Positions 18,012 through 27,271 are shown, counted from the stretch's first letter. The stretch is DNA of 64,000 bases from Streptomyces capillispiralis (GCF_007829875.1 NZ_VIWV01000001.1:5612501-5676500); one strand, 5' to 3'. Program-made: numbers and translations. The notes: generated from the sequence alone by a model not told the origin.

Positions 18012-18560
18012 GGTCGTTACTCGTTTCTGTACGGGTGCCTCACCGCGAACGCGGCAGCGAGCGCGTGACGGAAGGTGGGACAGGAGATGGAGCGTCGTTC
18101 CGCTGGCCGGGGGAAGTTCCCCGGGCCGACGCCGCTGGCGAGAAGCGGGCCGCTGCTGCCGCTTGGTGCGACCGGAGCGGATCTCGTGGTCGACGTTCTC
18201 CGCGACGAGATGCAGCTCCTCGCCGAGGTCGGTCAACCGGGAGGCGATGGTGTCCAACTCGGACGCGCTGCCTCGGGCACCGTGGGTGCGACACCACTCG
18301 GAGGCGGTTTCGAGCATCTGATGCAGGCGGGCCACCGCGCCGAAGTCCTCCGTGACGGCCTCGCGGAATAGGTCGGTGAACTCCTCGGTCCGGGCTGCGG
18401 CGAGGCGGTCGTTCCCGTCAGGTGCCGGTGCGCCGTTGTCCGGACTCGCGGCCGGGCCGGTCGTCGGGTGGCGCTGGAGCGGGGCGGCGTCCTCGACCGC
18501 ACCGAACCGGAGACCGGGGGCGAGCCCGGACCGGGAACCCGAGACCCCACGGGGGCTCAC
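18012..18560 (-). CDS. upstream coding segment, in frame with the 232-aa gene
   Basis: The GTG at 18560 has an excellent ribosome site (GGGAGG, 7 bp upstream). Residues 55-125 are clearly coding and helical (EEFTDLFREAVTEDFGAVAR, ASRLTDLGEELHLVAENVDH). The next 55 residues are Arg/Pro-rich and look non-native. In the +1 frame a TAA occurs 5 bp before the ATG at 18011, the spacing expected for a separate upstream gene. Either this is a fused 415-aa protein or a small upstream gene that lost its own stop through a frameshift. Function unknown. Confidence 0.5.
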
Positions 18561-18614
18561 TGCCGCGCCTCCCTGCTCGGTCCAAGAACTGAGGACTTGT
18601 CAGTTACGGTGAAC

Positions 18615-20126
18615 TCACGGGGGTGCATGCATCCGGGCGTCCGTGTCGAACAGTTCGCGCTCGGCCGGATGCAGGATGTGCTGCGTGATGAAGCTCCGAC
18701 CTGCGACTTTCCACAGGCCCCGGCCCTTGGTCAGGGCGGACACGGCCTGGGTTTCGATACCGGTCAGGCCGAGCAGCGACGCAGCTGCGGCGAGCTGGTC
18801 GGGCTCCTGGCGGTAGATGATGCGGGTGGAGCAGTCCGCGAGGAGGCCCTCGGCCAGCACCCGGCCACGCGAGCCGGCGTCGCCCGCGCTCAGGAGATCG
18901 CTGAGGCGGTGGATGACCATCAGGTTGGCGATGCCGAGCCCTCGGCTGAGCTTCCACTGGCTCTGCATGCGCTCCAACAGGCCGACGTGCCTCATCACGC
19001 GCCATGCCTCGTCGTAGATCACCCAGCGTCGGCCGCCGTCCGGGTCGGCGAGCGCGGACTCCATCCAGGCGCTCGCGCAGGTCATCGCGAGGACCAGTGC
19101 GGTGTCGTCGCCCGAGCCGCCGAGGCGGGAGAGGTCGATGGACAGCATCGGGGTGGTTGGGTCGAAGGCCACGGTCGAGGGCGCGTCGAACATGCCGCTC
19201 AAGTCGCCGTGGACCAGACGGCGCAGGGCATGCGCGAGGTCCTGCGCTGCGGCTCCCATGCGCCCGGCCTGGTCGCCGAGAGCCTGGTCAAGGTGCTCGG
19301 GCGAGCCGAGGGTGTGCGCGATCTTGCCGAGCAGGGGCACGGTGCCGCCTGCCTCGGCTTCGGTGACGACCAGGTCCAGCGCGAGATCGAGGGCCGTGTG
19401 TTCCATCGGCTGGAGATCGCGCTTCAGTACGGTGCGCGCGAGGCCGGCCAGGAGTAGGAGACGGCGCTTGCGGACCTCCGTTGACCAGTCGTCCTCGCTC
19501 ACCGAGGCGGGCCGGGCCGGAGCATCCAAGGGGTTCAGCCTGCCCGGGAGCCCCGGACCCAGCGCGATGCTGTAGCCGCCGAGAGCCTGCGCGACGGCCG
19601 TCCACTCGCCCTTGGGGTCGCAGGGCACGTAGACCCGGTAACCGTGGGCGATCGCCCGGGTGGCGATGGACTTGGCCAGCGCGGACTTGCCCATGCCGAT
19701 GATCCCGGCCAGGACCGCGTTGGGGTTGGTGAAGCCCTCGACCCGGCCGCTGCTGTACAGCGAGAACGGGTCGTAGCAGAACGCGGCCTCCGCGTGGACG
19801 TCGCGGCCGATGAAGATGCCCTCCGCGCCCAGGCCACCCTCGGCGAGGAAGGGATAGGCCCCGGACACCGTGGCGGTGGTCATCCGGTGGGCGGGCAGGC
19901 TGAGCTTGCCACCGCGTGCCGAGGAGGAGCCCGGGCGTCCGGACGGCGGATAGGTCGGCCGCAGCTCCGGGTCGAAGGTCTCCTCGTCGCGGCGCTTGGG
20001 CGGGGCTCCGGCGAGGCGGGCCTGGCGCCGGGCCTCGGCGAAACCGGCGCGGGCGGCGCGCTGCTCGGCCCGCGACGACTTGCGCGGGACGAACAGATGG
20101 GAGGCGCTGGCACGAGTACGGGGCAT
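18615..20126 (-). CDS. VirB4-like T4SS ATPase
   Basis: This 503-aa cytoplasmic ATPase has Walker A GIIGMGKS at residues 141-148, Walker B RRWVIYDEAW at about 373, and the downstream SRGLGIANLMVIHRLSDL helix typical of VirB4/TraC-type ATPases. The N-terminal 80 residues are basic and probably disordered. It is shorter than Gram-negative VirB4 (about 800 aa); actinobacterial elements commonly split the VirB4 N-terminal part into the separate SCO6880-like protein, which is encoded two genes upstream here. It would power assembly of the secretion channel at the membrane. The start at the ATG 20126 fits; the gene is in the leftward mating operon. Confidence 0.85.
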   Translation of the reverse strand: MPRTRASASHLFVPRKSSRAEQRAARAGFAEARRQARLAGAPPKRRDEETFDPELRPTYPPSGRPGSSSARGGKLSLPAHRMTTATVSGAYPFLAEGGLGAEGIFIGRDVHAEAAFCYDPFSLYSSGRVEGFTNPNAVLAGIIGMGKSALAKSIATRAIAHGYRVYVPCDPKGEWTAVAQALGGYSIALGPGLPGRLNPLDAPARPASVSEDDWSTEVRKRRLLLLAGLARTVLKRDLQPMEHTALDLALDLVVTEAEAGGTVPLLGKIAHTLGSPEHLDQALGDQAGRMGAAAQDLAHALRRLVHGDLSGMFDAPSTVAFDPTTPMLSIDLSRLGGSGDDTALVLAMTCASAWMESALADPDGGRRWVIYDEAWRVMRHVGLLERMQSQWKLSRGLGIANLMVIHRLSDLLSAGDAGSRGRVLAEGLLADCSTRIIYRQEPDQLAAAASLLGLTGIETQAVSALTKGRGLWKVAGRSFITQHILHPAERELFDTDARMHAPP

Positions 20127-20153
20127 GAACGATTCTCCAGACGGAAGGCAGGG

Positions 20154-20606
20154 TCAGTGGCGGACGAGACCGGTGAACGGAGCGTGGAGGTCGGCCGGGG
20201 TGGTACGACGTCGGACCAGGTGCGCGGTGCGCTGGTGGCGCTGGCAGATGGTCAGCTCCGGTGCGCCTTCCGGCAGGCCGGCCCGGCACGCCTCGCGGTC
20301 GGGGACCTCACCGGAGCCGGGCCGGGGGGCTGCGTGATAGGCGGCGTGGACGTGGTCCGCGGCCTGCCAGACCCGGGTGCGGGCGGCGCTGAGCTGGTCG
20401 CCCTCGATCGGCGTGAGCTGGCCCGTGCGGGCGGCGTGGGCATCGAGCAGGCCGTGCAGCGAGACGAGGTGGGCGTGCAGGGCGTCCAGTTCGGCGCGAG
20501 TGGTGACGAGAGGACCGCCTGGCACGTTGAGCGCGCGGTGAAAGTCGAGCGCGGCGGTGGCGAAGGGCACGAAGTCCTGCGCGGTCGGGCTGGCGGTGCG
20601 GGACAT
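20154..20606 (-). CDS. hypothetical protein between T4SS genes, 150 aa
   Basis: A small helical protein starting MSRTASPTAQDFVPFATAAL. The first 90 residues form a helical bundle-like pattern (TRAELDALHAHLVSLHGLLD); the C-terminal part contains two Cys (DREACRAG and ELTICQRHQ) and several His, and a metal site is possible but unproven. It sits between the SCO6880-like and VirB4-like genes, with short gaps on both sides. It may be a structural or regulatory accessory of the secretion complex; no family is recognised. Confidence 0.58.
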   Translation of the reverse strand: MSRTASPTAQDFVPFATAALDFHRALNVPGGPLVTTRAELDALHAHLVSLHGLLDAHAARTGQLTPIEGDQLSAARTRVWQAADHVHAAYHAAPRPGSGEVPDREACRAGLPEGAPELTICQRHQRTAHLVRRRTTPADLHAPFTGLVRH

Positions 20607-20640
20607 GGCGGTGCTCTTTCGGAAGGGGGGAGGGCCGGCA

Positions 20641-22113
20641 TCAGACGGCGAGGGCGAGCGGCATGGCGGCGGCGGTGAACGCCTCGGCCTGCTGCCAGGT
20701 GAGCGGCCGGAGGTCGAGCTGCGCGCCGACCGCCGCGGTCTCCACGACCGCGCAGGCGGAACGAAGCTCCTCCTCGGAGTCGGCCGAGACCGTCAGCAGG
20801 CCGGTCAGGGCAACATCCGCGTGGCCCGCGATGAGCTGCCGCTCACGGGACTTGATGTCCTGGTACTCGATCGAGTCCGCTTCGGAGTCGACCTGGCCAC
20901 GCCGCGCCCGCTCGGCGGCGTCCGCGATCACACTGGCCTTCTTGCGCTGGACATCACGCAGGGCGGCATCCAGCCCCTTCGGCTCGTACGACAGCGACAG
21001 GGTCCGCCGCACCCCGGCGGTGAACAGCAGCTGGTGCAGGAAGCCCGCCGACGTCTCGGTGCGGGGCCAGTTCTCCACCCAGTACGTGCAGTGGACGGCG
21101 GAGTCGGTTGTGATGTGGTCCGACTTCTCGACGACCACGACCGGGCCGGCTGCGGCTGCGTCGGCCTCGGGACGCCCGGAGGAGGACCAACGGTCCAGTG
21201 CGCCAAGGGCCTTGGGGTCGTACGCCGTTCGCACGACGGCCGCGATCTCGTGGGCGGTGAGCCAGCCGGTGGGATTGAGCCCGGCGGTGCGCGCGGCTTG
21301 GTCGAAGGTCGAGGTCAACTGCGCCAGGACGCTGAAGGACCCGGTCAGACCGCCTCCGGCCTGGTTGATCAGGCGTCGCGCGGCCTTGGCGTCCAGCGAG
21401 ACCGCGACGTACGCCTCGTGCGGAGCCGCGGCCGGGCCCGCGCTCTGGATCAGCTCGCTGTAGATCGCGCCGGCCACCGGGGCGTCGGGCTGGCCGTGCT
21501 CCTCCCAGTACCGGCGAAGGGCGTCGCCGGAGTCCGGCACGGTGCGCTCGATCACCTGGATCCGGGCGACCTGACCGGTGCGGGCCAGTGCGGCGAGGGC
21601 ACGCCCCCAGCCGTTGACGTTGGCGTTCTGGGTGCCCGGGTCGAGCAGCGCGTAGGCGCGGGAGGACACCTTGACGACGGCGGTCAGCGTGCCGGTGTGG
21701 GGGTTGTGGACCGCGCCGTACCGGCGGTCGGGTGCGGTGACCACGCGCAGGCTGGCGGCGGTACCAGGCAGGTGGAGGAGTCCTTCGCGCACCGGGCGGC
21801 TGGAGGGCCGGACGAGCCAGATCAACTGGCCCCGCATCCGGCGGAGCACGTACCGGGTGACGATCGGAGCCCAGTCGGCCAGTGCTCGGCCTCGGTGGCG
21901 AACGAAGACGAGCAGGGCGATGGCGGCCCACAGCGGGATGAGTTCGAGAGCGCCGACCACGCCACGGGCGAGGATCACTGCGAGCAGGAGCAGGCCGGTG
22001 AGGCTCACGACGATCAGCTGTGGGGCGGTGAGGCCGAGCAGGATGCCGCGCCTGCTGCGGTGCGGGAACTTCACGGTGGCCGTGGTGGCTTCGGCCTGGG
22101 GGTTGTCAGACAT
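20641..22113 (-). CDS. SCO6880-like T4SS protein (PrgI/VirB3-type N-terminus)
   Basis: The 490-aa protein has two close hydrophobic segments (about residues 30-50 and 55-70) in the PrgI/VirB3 style, then a long cytoplasmic domain resembling the part that precedes the ATPase core in VirB4 (VVKVSSRAYALLDPGTQNAN, VAVSLDAKAARRLINQAGGG, QLIAGHADVALTGLLTVSAD). No Walker motifs are present. This matches the SCO6880-type family of Streptomyces, where the VirB3 and VirB4 N-terminal regions are one protein and the ATPase is separate. It would sit at the inner membrane with the VirB4-like ATPase. Order and direction in the operon support this. Confidence 0.82.
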   Translation of the reverse strand: MSDNPQAEATTATVKFPHRSRRGILLGLTAPQLIVVSLTGLLLLAVILARGVVGALELIPLWAAIALLVFVRHRGRALADWAPIVTRYVLRRMRGQLIWLVRPSSRPVREGLLHLPGTAASLRVVTAPDRRYGAVHNPHTGTLTAVVKVSSRAYALLDPGTQNANVNGWGRALAALARTGQVARIQVIERTVPDSGDALRRYWEEHGQPDAPVAGAIYSELIQSAGPAAAPHEAYVAVSLDAKAARRLINQAGGGLTGSFSVLAQLTSTFDQAARTAGLNPTGWLTAHEIAAVVRTAYDPKALGALDRWSSSGRPEADAAAAGPVVVVEKSDHITTDSAVHCTYWVENWPRTETSAGFLHQLLFTAGVRRTLSLSYEPKGLDAALRDVQRKKASVIADAAERARRGQVDSEADSIEYQDIKSRERQLIAGHADVALTGLLTVSADSEEELRSACAVVETAAVGAQLDLRPLTWQQAEAFTAAAMPLALAV

Positions 22114-22253
22114 GGCGGTTCCAGACGGGGGAGCGGGCGGGAAGGGGCAGAAGGCGCGGTGCTCTTCTGGAGGTCATGGCAGGGCTCCGTCTCGGGTGGC
22201 CGGGGGAAGGGGGCGGGCTGGAGGGAAGCAGCCCGCCCCCGGGTGGTGGTGGG

Positions 22254-23645
22254 TCAGGACCCGGACGGCGGCTGGTCGGGGTAGACCCAGTTCGTCGGAG
22301 TCGAGGAGCCGGTCGCTGACGGACCGGTGGAGGGCGGCGGTGGTGCGGCGGGACCAGCGGGCGGAACGGCACCTACGCGGGTCAAGCTGCTGCCCGGAAT
22401 CGACGCGCCAGCGGGCTGAGGAGCGGAGGGAGCACCCTCGGAGCCTCCTGCTTCGCTGTCGGCAGGCCGTGTGATCAGCGCGGGGATGCCGGGGCGCTGG
22501 ATCAGGGCGCGGCCCTTGTCACCGGAGGCGTTCGGGTCCTCGCCGTACCGGAAGCGGGTCTGCGGCTTCGGAGGTCCGGCGTCGATGCCCTCCTTGCTCA
22601 GGTTTCCGCCGGTGGGGTTGATGCCGGAGGCGACACCGTCGCTGCTCGCGCCAGGGACCTTGCTCGGCCCCTGCGGAGCGGGAGTGCCGGTGCTGACCTG
22701 CATCGCGAGGCTGCCCGCGGTCTTCGCCGCGCCTGCGGCGACCGCCATGCCGGCGACGCCGGTACGGTGCAGGTCGTCGTGTCCGCCGCCGTCACTCGCC
22801 CAGTGGACGAACTTGTAGGTCGCGTAGGGGCAGAGCAGGACCAGGACCATCACGACGATGCCGGCCATCGCGTCGGAGAGGGCAGCCATGCCGTCCGTGG
22901 CGTCGGACTTGCCCATGGCCGAGACGCCGATCAGGAAGACCACGGTCATCAGCAGTTTTGACACAACCAGGGTGGCGGTCGCCTCGATCCACCCCCGCCG
23001 CCAGCGCTTGGCGACCTCCCAGCCACCACCGGCTCCGGCGAAGACGGCGAGGGCGACCATGATCAGGACGCCGACCTTGCGGGCGACCATCACGCCCCAG
23101 TACATGAACGCGCCGATCGCGCAGCCGAAGGCGACCAGGGCTGGGATGGTCCAGCCGAGGGCGTACATCGGCCCCAACTGGTTGACCTTGATGACGCGGC
23201 GGATCGCGTCGTCCACTGAGCTGTTGGCCGCTTGGAAGAGACCGTCGGACAGGGCATCGACCACCGTGATGGCGACGGAGGTGAACGCTACGGCGCAGAA
23301 GGAGAAGAGGACGCCGGTCATCGTGCCAATCGCGGCTTGGGCGAGTGCGCGTTCGTCCCGTCGCCAGGCCGCGAGCATCAACTGGATGCAGAAAGTGCCG
23401 ACGGCCAAGGCGAGACCGATGGGCAACAGCAGCTCGTAGTTGTCCCGGAACCAACCGGCGTTGAGATCGATGGCGGTGGTTTCGTTGACGGCCCTGGCGG
23501 CGAGATCGGCCGCGCTGGCGGCCAGCTCACCCGCTGACTTCGCAATCCACGCCCCGATGCCATCGGTGACGGTCCCGGCGGGATTGGTGGCGAAGTCGAC
23601 GGCGCCGCAGACCTTGTCCATCAGCGGAAAGTCGCAGACTCCCAT
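22254..23645 (-). CDS. VirB6/TrbL-like polytopic membrane protein
   Basis: The 463-aa protein has an N-terminal soluble stretch, then about six hydrophobic segments between residues 70 and 290 (LLLPIGLALAVGTFCIQLML, GTMTGVLFSFCAVAFTSVAI, TIPALVAFGCAIGAFMYWGV, VGVLIMVALAVFAGAGGGWE, LLMTVVFLIGVSAMG, AGIVVMVLVLLCPYATYKFV). A long Pro/Gly-rich tail of about 160 residues follows. This is the layout of VirB6/TrbL proteins, the polytopic channel component of conjugative T4SS. The next gene upstream encodes a single-span protein, and the SCO6880-like gene follows, as expected for an actinobacterial mating-pair apparatus. The tail may be cytoplasmic and disordered. Confidence 0.8.
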   Translation of the reverse strand: MGVCDFPLMDKVCGAVDFATNPAGTVTDGIGAWIAKSAGELAASAADLAARAVNETTAIDLNAGWFRDNYELLLPIGLALAVGTFCIQLMLAAWRRDERALAQAAIGTMTGVLFSFCAVAFTSVAITVVDALSDGLFQAANSSVDDAIRRVIKVNQLGPMYALGWTIPALVAFGCAIGAFMYWGVMVARKVGVLIMVALAVFAGAGGGWEVAKRWRRGWIEATATLVVSKLLMTVVFLIGVSAMGKSDATDGMAALSDAMAGIVVMVLVLLCPYATYKFVHWASDGGGHDDLHRTGVAGMAVAAGAAKTAGSLAMQVSTGTPAPQGPSKVPGASSDGVASGINPTGGNLSKEGIDAGPPKPQTRFRYGEDPNASGDKGRALIQRPGIPALITRPADSEAGGSEGAPSAPQPAGASIPGSSLTRVGAVPPAGPAAPPPPSTGPSATGSSTPTNWVYPDQPPSGS

Positions 23646-23672
23646 GGCGATACCTCCTTTCTCGGGTGGGGG

Positions 23673-24362
23673 TCAGGGCGCGACGGCCGACAGGACACCG
23701 GCCAGGGCGCAGGGCTGGGAGGGACGGCACTGGACCGCGAGGGTCGTGACGCGGTTCTCCGCGCCGCCGTGCGGCGAGCCTTTCCAGGCGATCGACTGTT
23801 TGCCGGAAACCGTCACGGCGTAGACGTACGCGGTGGTGATCGCCCCGGGGTCCGCTTGGAGGGCCTGGGTGAACGAGTCGGGGAAGTGCGCCTCGTTCAC
23901 CTTGGCGGTGGCGAACTGGCCGTTGGCGGCCATCTGCTTCCACAGCACGCGCGAGGGGACGAGCGCGTCGACCGAGGCGGTGTCGGCGTACTTCCTCTCG
24001 CTGGTCAGCCACCCGCGCAGGGCAGCCAGCAGCTCGCGCTGGGAGTAGGCGCGGGTGTCGTAGGACCACAGCGCCGCGGCTGCCGCCTTGCCGAAGGCGA
24101 TCGGGTCGTGCGTGGACGGGGGAACCGGCAGGTCGCCGCGGCTGCTGTGCGGTCGTGACGAAGCGGAAGCAGAAGCAGTCGGGGAGGAGGGGGAAGCCGA
24201 ACTCACCTGCGGTGCGGGAGTTTTGGAGGAGGCCCTGCCGTCGCGGGTGAGGTAGGCGGCCAGGCCGGCGAGGGCGACGAGCACCACCAGGACAGCAGTG
24301 CCGAGCAGCGCCCGGCGGCGCACGCGAGAAGCGCCGCCGGGGTTCGTGGAGCGGGAAGACAT
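23673..24362 (-). CDS. single-span membrane protein, VirB8/TcpC-like candidate
   Basis: The 229-aa protein starts at the ATG at 24362, overlapping the upstream stop by one base (TGATG). A basic N-terminus leads into one membrane helix (ALLGTAVLVVLVALAGLAAY, about residues 18-37), then a Ser/Pro linker and an extracytoplasmic domain of about 140 residues (ALWSYDTRAYSQRELLAALR, DPGAITTAYVYAVTVSG). This layout, a short cytosolic tail, one span and an NTF2-like outer domain, matches VirB8/TcpC proteins of Gram-positive T4SS; the alpha-beta pattern fits, but sequence identity is too low for me to be certain. Confidence 0.62.
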   Translation of the reverse strand: MSSRSTNPGGASRVRRRALLGTAVLVVLVALAGLAAYLTRDGRASSKTPAPQVSSASPSSPTASASASSRPHSSRGDLPVPPSTHDPIAFGKAAAAALWSYDTRAYSQRELLAALRGWLTSERKYADTASVDALVPSRVLWKQMAANGQFATAKVNEAHFPDSFTQALQADPGAITTAYVYAVTVSGKQSIAWKGSPHGGAENRVTTLAVQCRPSQPCALAGVLSAVAP

Positions 24363-24670
24363 CAACGGACCTGGCTCCCCAGCGCGCTGAAGAACGCCAC
24401 CACACCGTTCGCGGCACCCAGCAGGAGGGCCGCGCCGGCACTGACCAGCACGCCCTTCTTGCCGTTGGCCTCGGCCTGGTGGCCGCCGGAGTGGTGGCCC
24501 CAGGCCCACACGCCCGCACTGACGGCGAGCGCCCCGACCACGGCGATGATTCCGAAGAGGTTGATCGAGCCCATCACCTGCTTGAGGACCGACAGACCCG
24601 GCAGCCCGCCCTCGTTCGGCTTGATCCCGGGGTCGTAGGCGAGCTGGACGACCTTGTCGACGAGGTACAT
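24362..24670 (-). CDS. small two-span membrane protein, 102 aa
   Basis: The protein has two hydrophobic helices (LFGIIAVVGALAVSAGVWAW and GVLVSAGAALLLGAANGVVA) joined by a His/Gly/Lys loop. It resembles the small membrane proteins next to VirB6-like genes in Streptomyces T4SS clusters, some of which are listed as DUF6112 as far as I recall. Size and topology are also those of VirB2-type pilins or of TrbC, though no signal peptide is evident. It overlaps the VirB8-like gene by one base, so the two are coupled. A channel or pilin-like subunit is inferred. Confidence 0.65.
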   Translation of the reverse strand: MYLVDKVVQLAYDPGIKPNEGGLPGLSVLKQVMGSINLFGIIAVVGALAVSAGVWAWGHHSGGHQAEANGKKGVLVSAGAALLLGAANGVVAFFSALGSQVR

Positions 24671-24757
24671 AGTTGTGAACTCCAGTTCGATTTAGTGCAC
24701 GCCAAAGCCCGAGGGGGCGAAGCGCCAGTGCAGGAGAGGGAGGGAGAGAAGCGCCGG

Positions 24758-25903
24758 TCAGACGACTCGGCGGGCCGCGAGAATCTGCGGCTTCCACGAC
24801 GCGAGGGTCGCGAGGCGGACCACGTCCCCGGTGCGCGGGGCGTGCACGATCAGGCCTTGGCCGACGACCATCCCGACGTGTTCCGGGACTTTGGCAGTCC
24901 CTTCGGTGAAGACGAGGTCACCGGGCCGGAGAGCGTCCACCGATACCGGCTTGCCCTCCTTGACCTGCGTGTACGTCGTCCGCGTGAGGGTGACCCCGGC
25001 GGCCCTGTACGCCTGCTGCATCAACGAGGAGCAGTCGCAGCGGCCCATGGGGTCGCTCCCGTGGGAGTCGGTGCAGCTCCCGCCCCACTGGTACGGGGTG
25101 CCGAGCTGGCCGAGCGCCCAGCGGATCGCCGTCTGAACCTTGGGCGGAGCGTCTGCCGGGATCTTGTACCCGGTCGGCACCGCGCCGGGCGGGATGGTTC
25201 CGAAGTCGGTGCCGTCCCCGTCGGCCGTACAGCCGCCCGCGGTACTCGACGCAGCACTGGCCGTGCTGTCCGAGCCGGACGGCGAAGGGCTCGGCGACGT
25301 GCCGCCGGCCTTCGACAACAGCGGCTCGATCGCCTGCTGCAAGGCGGTGGCAAGGGGCTCCCACTTCGCGTAAGCCTCGGGGAAGCCGGACCTCTGCACC
25401 GCCTGGGCAGCCTGGGTGACGGACAGGGACTGCCAGCCCGAGACCTTTTCCAACGCCTCGTAGAACTTCGTCGAGGCATGCACCGGGTCGAGGATCTCGT
25501 TCGCGGTGCCCCACCCCTGCGACGGCCGCTGCTGGAACAAGCCCAGCGAGTCGCGGTCACCGTAGGTCAGGTTCCGCAGGCCGCTCTCCTGCAGGGCTGT
25601 CGCCAGAGCCACGATCTGGCCCCGGGCCGGGATGTTCATCGCGACGCCGGTGGCCTGGATGGTCTTGGCGTTGGGAATCTGCTCGGCCGGGTCGTCCAGG
25701 CCCGGCACGGAGACCGTGTCCTTGCCGCCGCCGTCCAGGATTGCCTTCACCTGAGCGGCGACGGCCGAGGTATCCACAGCCTGTGGACCGCCGGTCGAAC
25801 AGGAGGCCGTAGCAGTCCCGGCCCCGACGGAGAGGACCGGAACGGCCAGCAGGAGCGGACCGGAGGCGAAGAGACTGACGACCGCTCCGGTGGTCTTCTT
25901 CAT
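24758..25903 (-). CDS. secreted NlpC/P60 cell-wall hydrolase of the mating apparatus
   Basis: The 381-aa protein has an N-terminal signal or membrane segment (SLFASGPLLLAVPVLSVGAG). Next comes a lysozyme-like region at about residues 90-180 (IVALATALQESGLRNLTYGD, LGLFQQRPSQGWG; Glu in the QESG motif is the expected catalytic residue). A Ser/Pro linker follows, then a C-terminal NlpC/P60 domain: catalytic Cys in GRCDCSSLMQQAYRAAG and His in PEHVGMVVG or VHAP. Two-domain muralytic enzymes of this type (VirB1/TcpG-like) open the peptidoglycan for the T4SS channel. It is the first gene of the leftward mating operon. Confidence 0.88.
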   Translation of the reverse strand: MKKTTGAVVSLFASGPLLLAVPVLSVGAGTATASCSTGGPQAVDTSAVAAQVKAILDGGGKDTVSVPGLDDPAEQIPNAKTIQATGVAMNIPARGQIVALATALQESGLRNLTYGDRDSLGLFQQRPSQGWGTANEILDPVHASTKFYEALEKVSGWQSLSVTQAAQAVQRSGFPEAYAKWEPLATALQQAIEPLLSKAGGTSPSPSPSGSDSTASAASSTAGGCTADGDGTDFGTIPPGAVPTGYKIPADAPPKVQTAIRWALGQLGTPYQWGGSCTDSHGSDPMGRCDCSSLMQQAYRAAGVTLTRTTYTQVKEGKPVSVDALRPGDLVFTEGTAKVPEHVGMVVGQGLIVHAPRTGDVVRLATLASWKPQILAARRVV

Positions 25904-26481
25904 CGCCGCCGCCGTTCGCCGGGGCCGACAACCCGGCCGGGAAGCGGAGCTGGGTCAGGGTGTGGGCGTATCAGGGCGTGCTGCATCGCAGCGGCTCCTC
26001 GCAGTTCGTAGGAGGCGCGGTGCCGACTTCTCGTGCAAAGCCGCCGGCACCGCGCCGATGTGAATCCGCCTCTCAGGGCGGACCCGGGCCAGGGGAGTTG
26101 GTAGCTCCCGGACACCGGGTTCAGGTCATGCGCGGCAGCCAGCCGCGCTCGTAATCTCAGGCGATGCACCGGGTCTCCTCACGGCTTCGAGAACAGGGAG
26201 TCAACGTGCCTTCCGCTCCGCGTTTTTGGACGCGGAAACACGGATCAGCACAGGTCAGCAGGGGTGGAGCCGAACTCCGCCTCGGTGACGTGGCGAGACA
26301 GTAGACCGGGATTCCGGCCGCACCAAACGACTGCCGAACCTGGCCCGAACCACGGCACAGGCTCGTTAGGTGCGGCCGGAAATCGCGGCTAACCTCCGGC
26401 GCAACCCCGCTCCGACCGCCTGCTGTTGACCGCACTCCGGAGCTGGCCCAGTCCCGTCGTGCCCTGAAAGAGGCCCCGCAC
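25904..26481. promoter_or_regulatory. divergent intergenic region, 578 bp
   Basis: No convincing gene is found. The region lies between the leftward mating operon and the rightward orphan methyltransferase and must hold promoters for both. The methyltransferase has a fair ribosome site (AAAGAGG, about 9 bp before its ATG). A 12-mer, GCCGCACCAAAC, at 26317-26328 occurs again upstream of the excisionase gene at 54436-54447, which suggests a shared regulator site. I could not pick a convincing -35/-10 pair. Confidence 0.4.
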
Positions 26482-27228
26482 ATGAGCTACACGCTGCACC
26501 GAGGCGACGCCCTCACCGTGCTGAAGAACCTCCCGGACGAGAGCGTCAACGCCGTCATCACCGACCCCCCGTACAACTCCGGCGGACGCACCAGCTCGGA
26601 CCGCACCGGCCGCACCGCCCGCGCCAAGTACGTCACGGCCGGATCGGCGCACGACCTGCAGAACTTCCCCGGCGAGAACCGCGACCAGCGGAGCTATCGA
26701 AGCTGGCTGACCGCGCTGCTCACCGAGGCGTACCGGGCCGCGACCGAGCACTCCGTCGCCATGGTCTTCTCCGACTGGCGCCAAGAGCCGACCACCAGCG
26801 ATGCCCTGCAGATGGCGGGCTGGACCTGGAGCGGCACGATCCCCTGGATCAAGCCCGCCAGCCGGCCCCGCAAGGGCGGGTTCAAGCAGTCGGCCGAGTT
26901 CATCATCTGGGGCGTCAAGGGCAGCCTCGACAAGGACCGGGACCTCTACCTGCCCGGCCACTTCATTGCCTCCCAGCCCCGCAAGGACCGTGTCCACATC
27001 ACCCAGAAGCCGGTCGAGATCATGCAGCAGCTCGTGCAGATCTGCCCCGAAGGCGGCACCGTCCTGGATCCCTTCACTGGCAGCGGCTCCACTGGCGTCG
27101 CCGCCTTGCGCGAGGGCCGGCAGTTCGTGGGGGTCGAGCTCTCCTCGCATTACGCCGACGTCGCCGAGGCGAGGCTCCGAGCGGAGCTGACCCAGGACGA
27201 CTTCGTCCTGGCCGGACCGGAGGCATGA
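26482..27228 (+). CDS. orphan DNA methyltransferase (beta-type, N4-cytosine/N6-adenine)
   Basis: The 248-aa enzyme has motif IV TDPPYN at about residues 32-37 near the N-terminus and motif I DPFTGSGSTG at about 194-203 in the C-terminal half. This order is the beta class of amino-methyltransferases, like small restriction-linked and phage enzymes. HITQKP (about 174-179) just before motif I is typical. It would transfer a methyl group from SAM to an exocyclic amino group of adenine or cytosine in a short DNA site. No cognate restriction gene is adjacent in the same direction, but a PD-(D/E)XK protein lies convergently 96 bp downstream. Start by ribosome site and by the MSYTLHRGDAL pattern of the family. 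Confidence 0.88.
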   Translation: MSYTLHRGDALTVLKNLPDESVNAVITDPPYNSGGRTSSDRTGRTARAKYVTAGSAHDLQNFPGENRDQRSYRSWLTALLTEAYRAATEHSVAMVFSDWRQEPTTSDALQMAGWTWSGTIPWIKPASRPRKGGFKQSAEFIIWGVKGSLDKDRDLYLPGHFIASQPRKDRVHITQKPVEIMQQLVQICPEGGTVLDPFTGSGSTGVAALREGRQFVGVELSSHYADVAEARLRAELTQDDFVLAGPEA

Positions 27229-27271
27229 GCGTGAGAGCGAACGGACCGGGGCCGACGGACCGCAGACGGAT

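Noticed and set aside
24479..26011. Plus-strand open frame of 510 codons over the NlpC/P60 gene
   Set aside because: Antisense shadow in high-GC DNA; the minus strand carries Walker-free but clear NlpC/P60 motifs and a signal segment.
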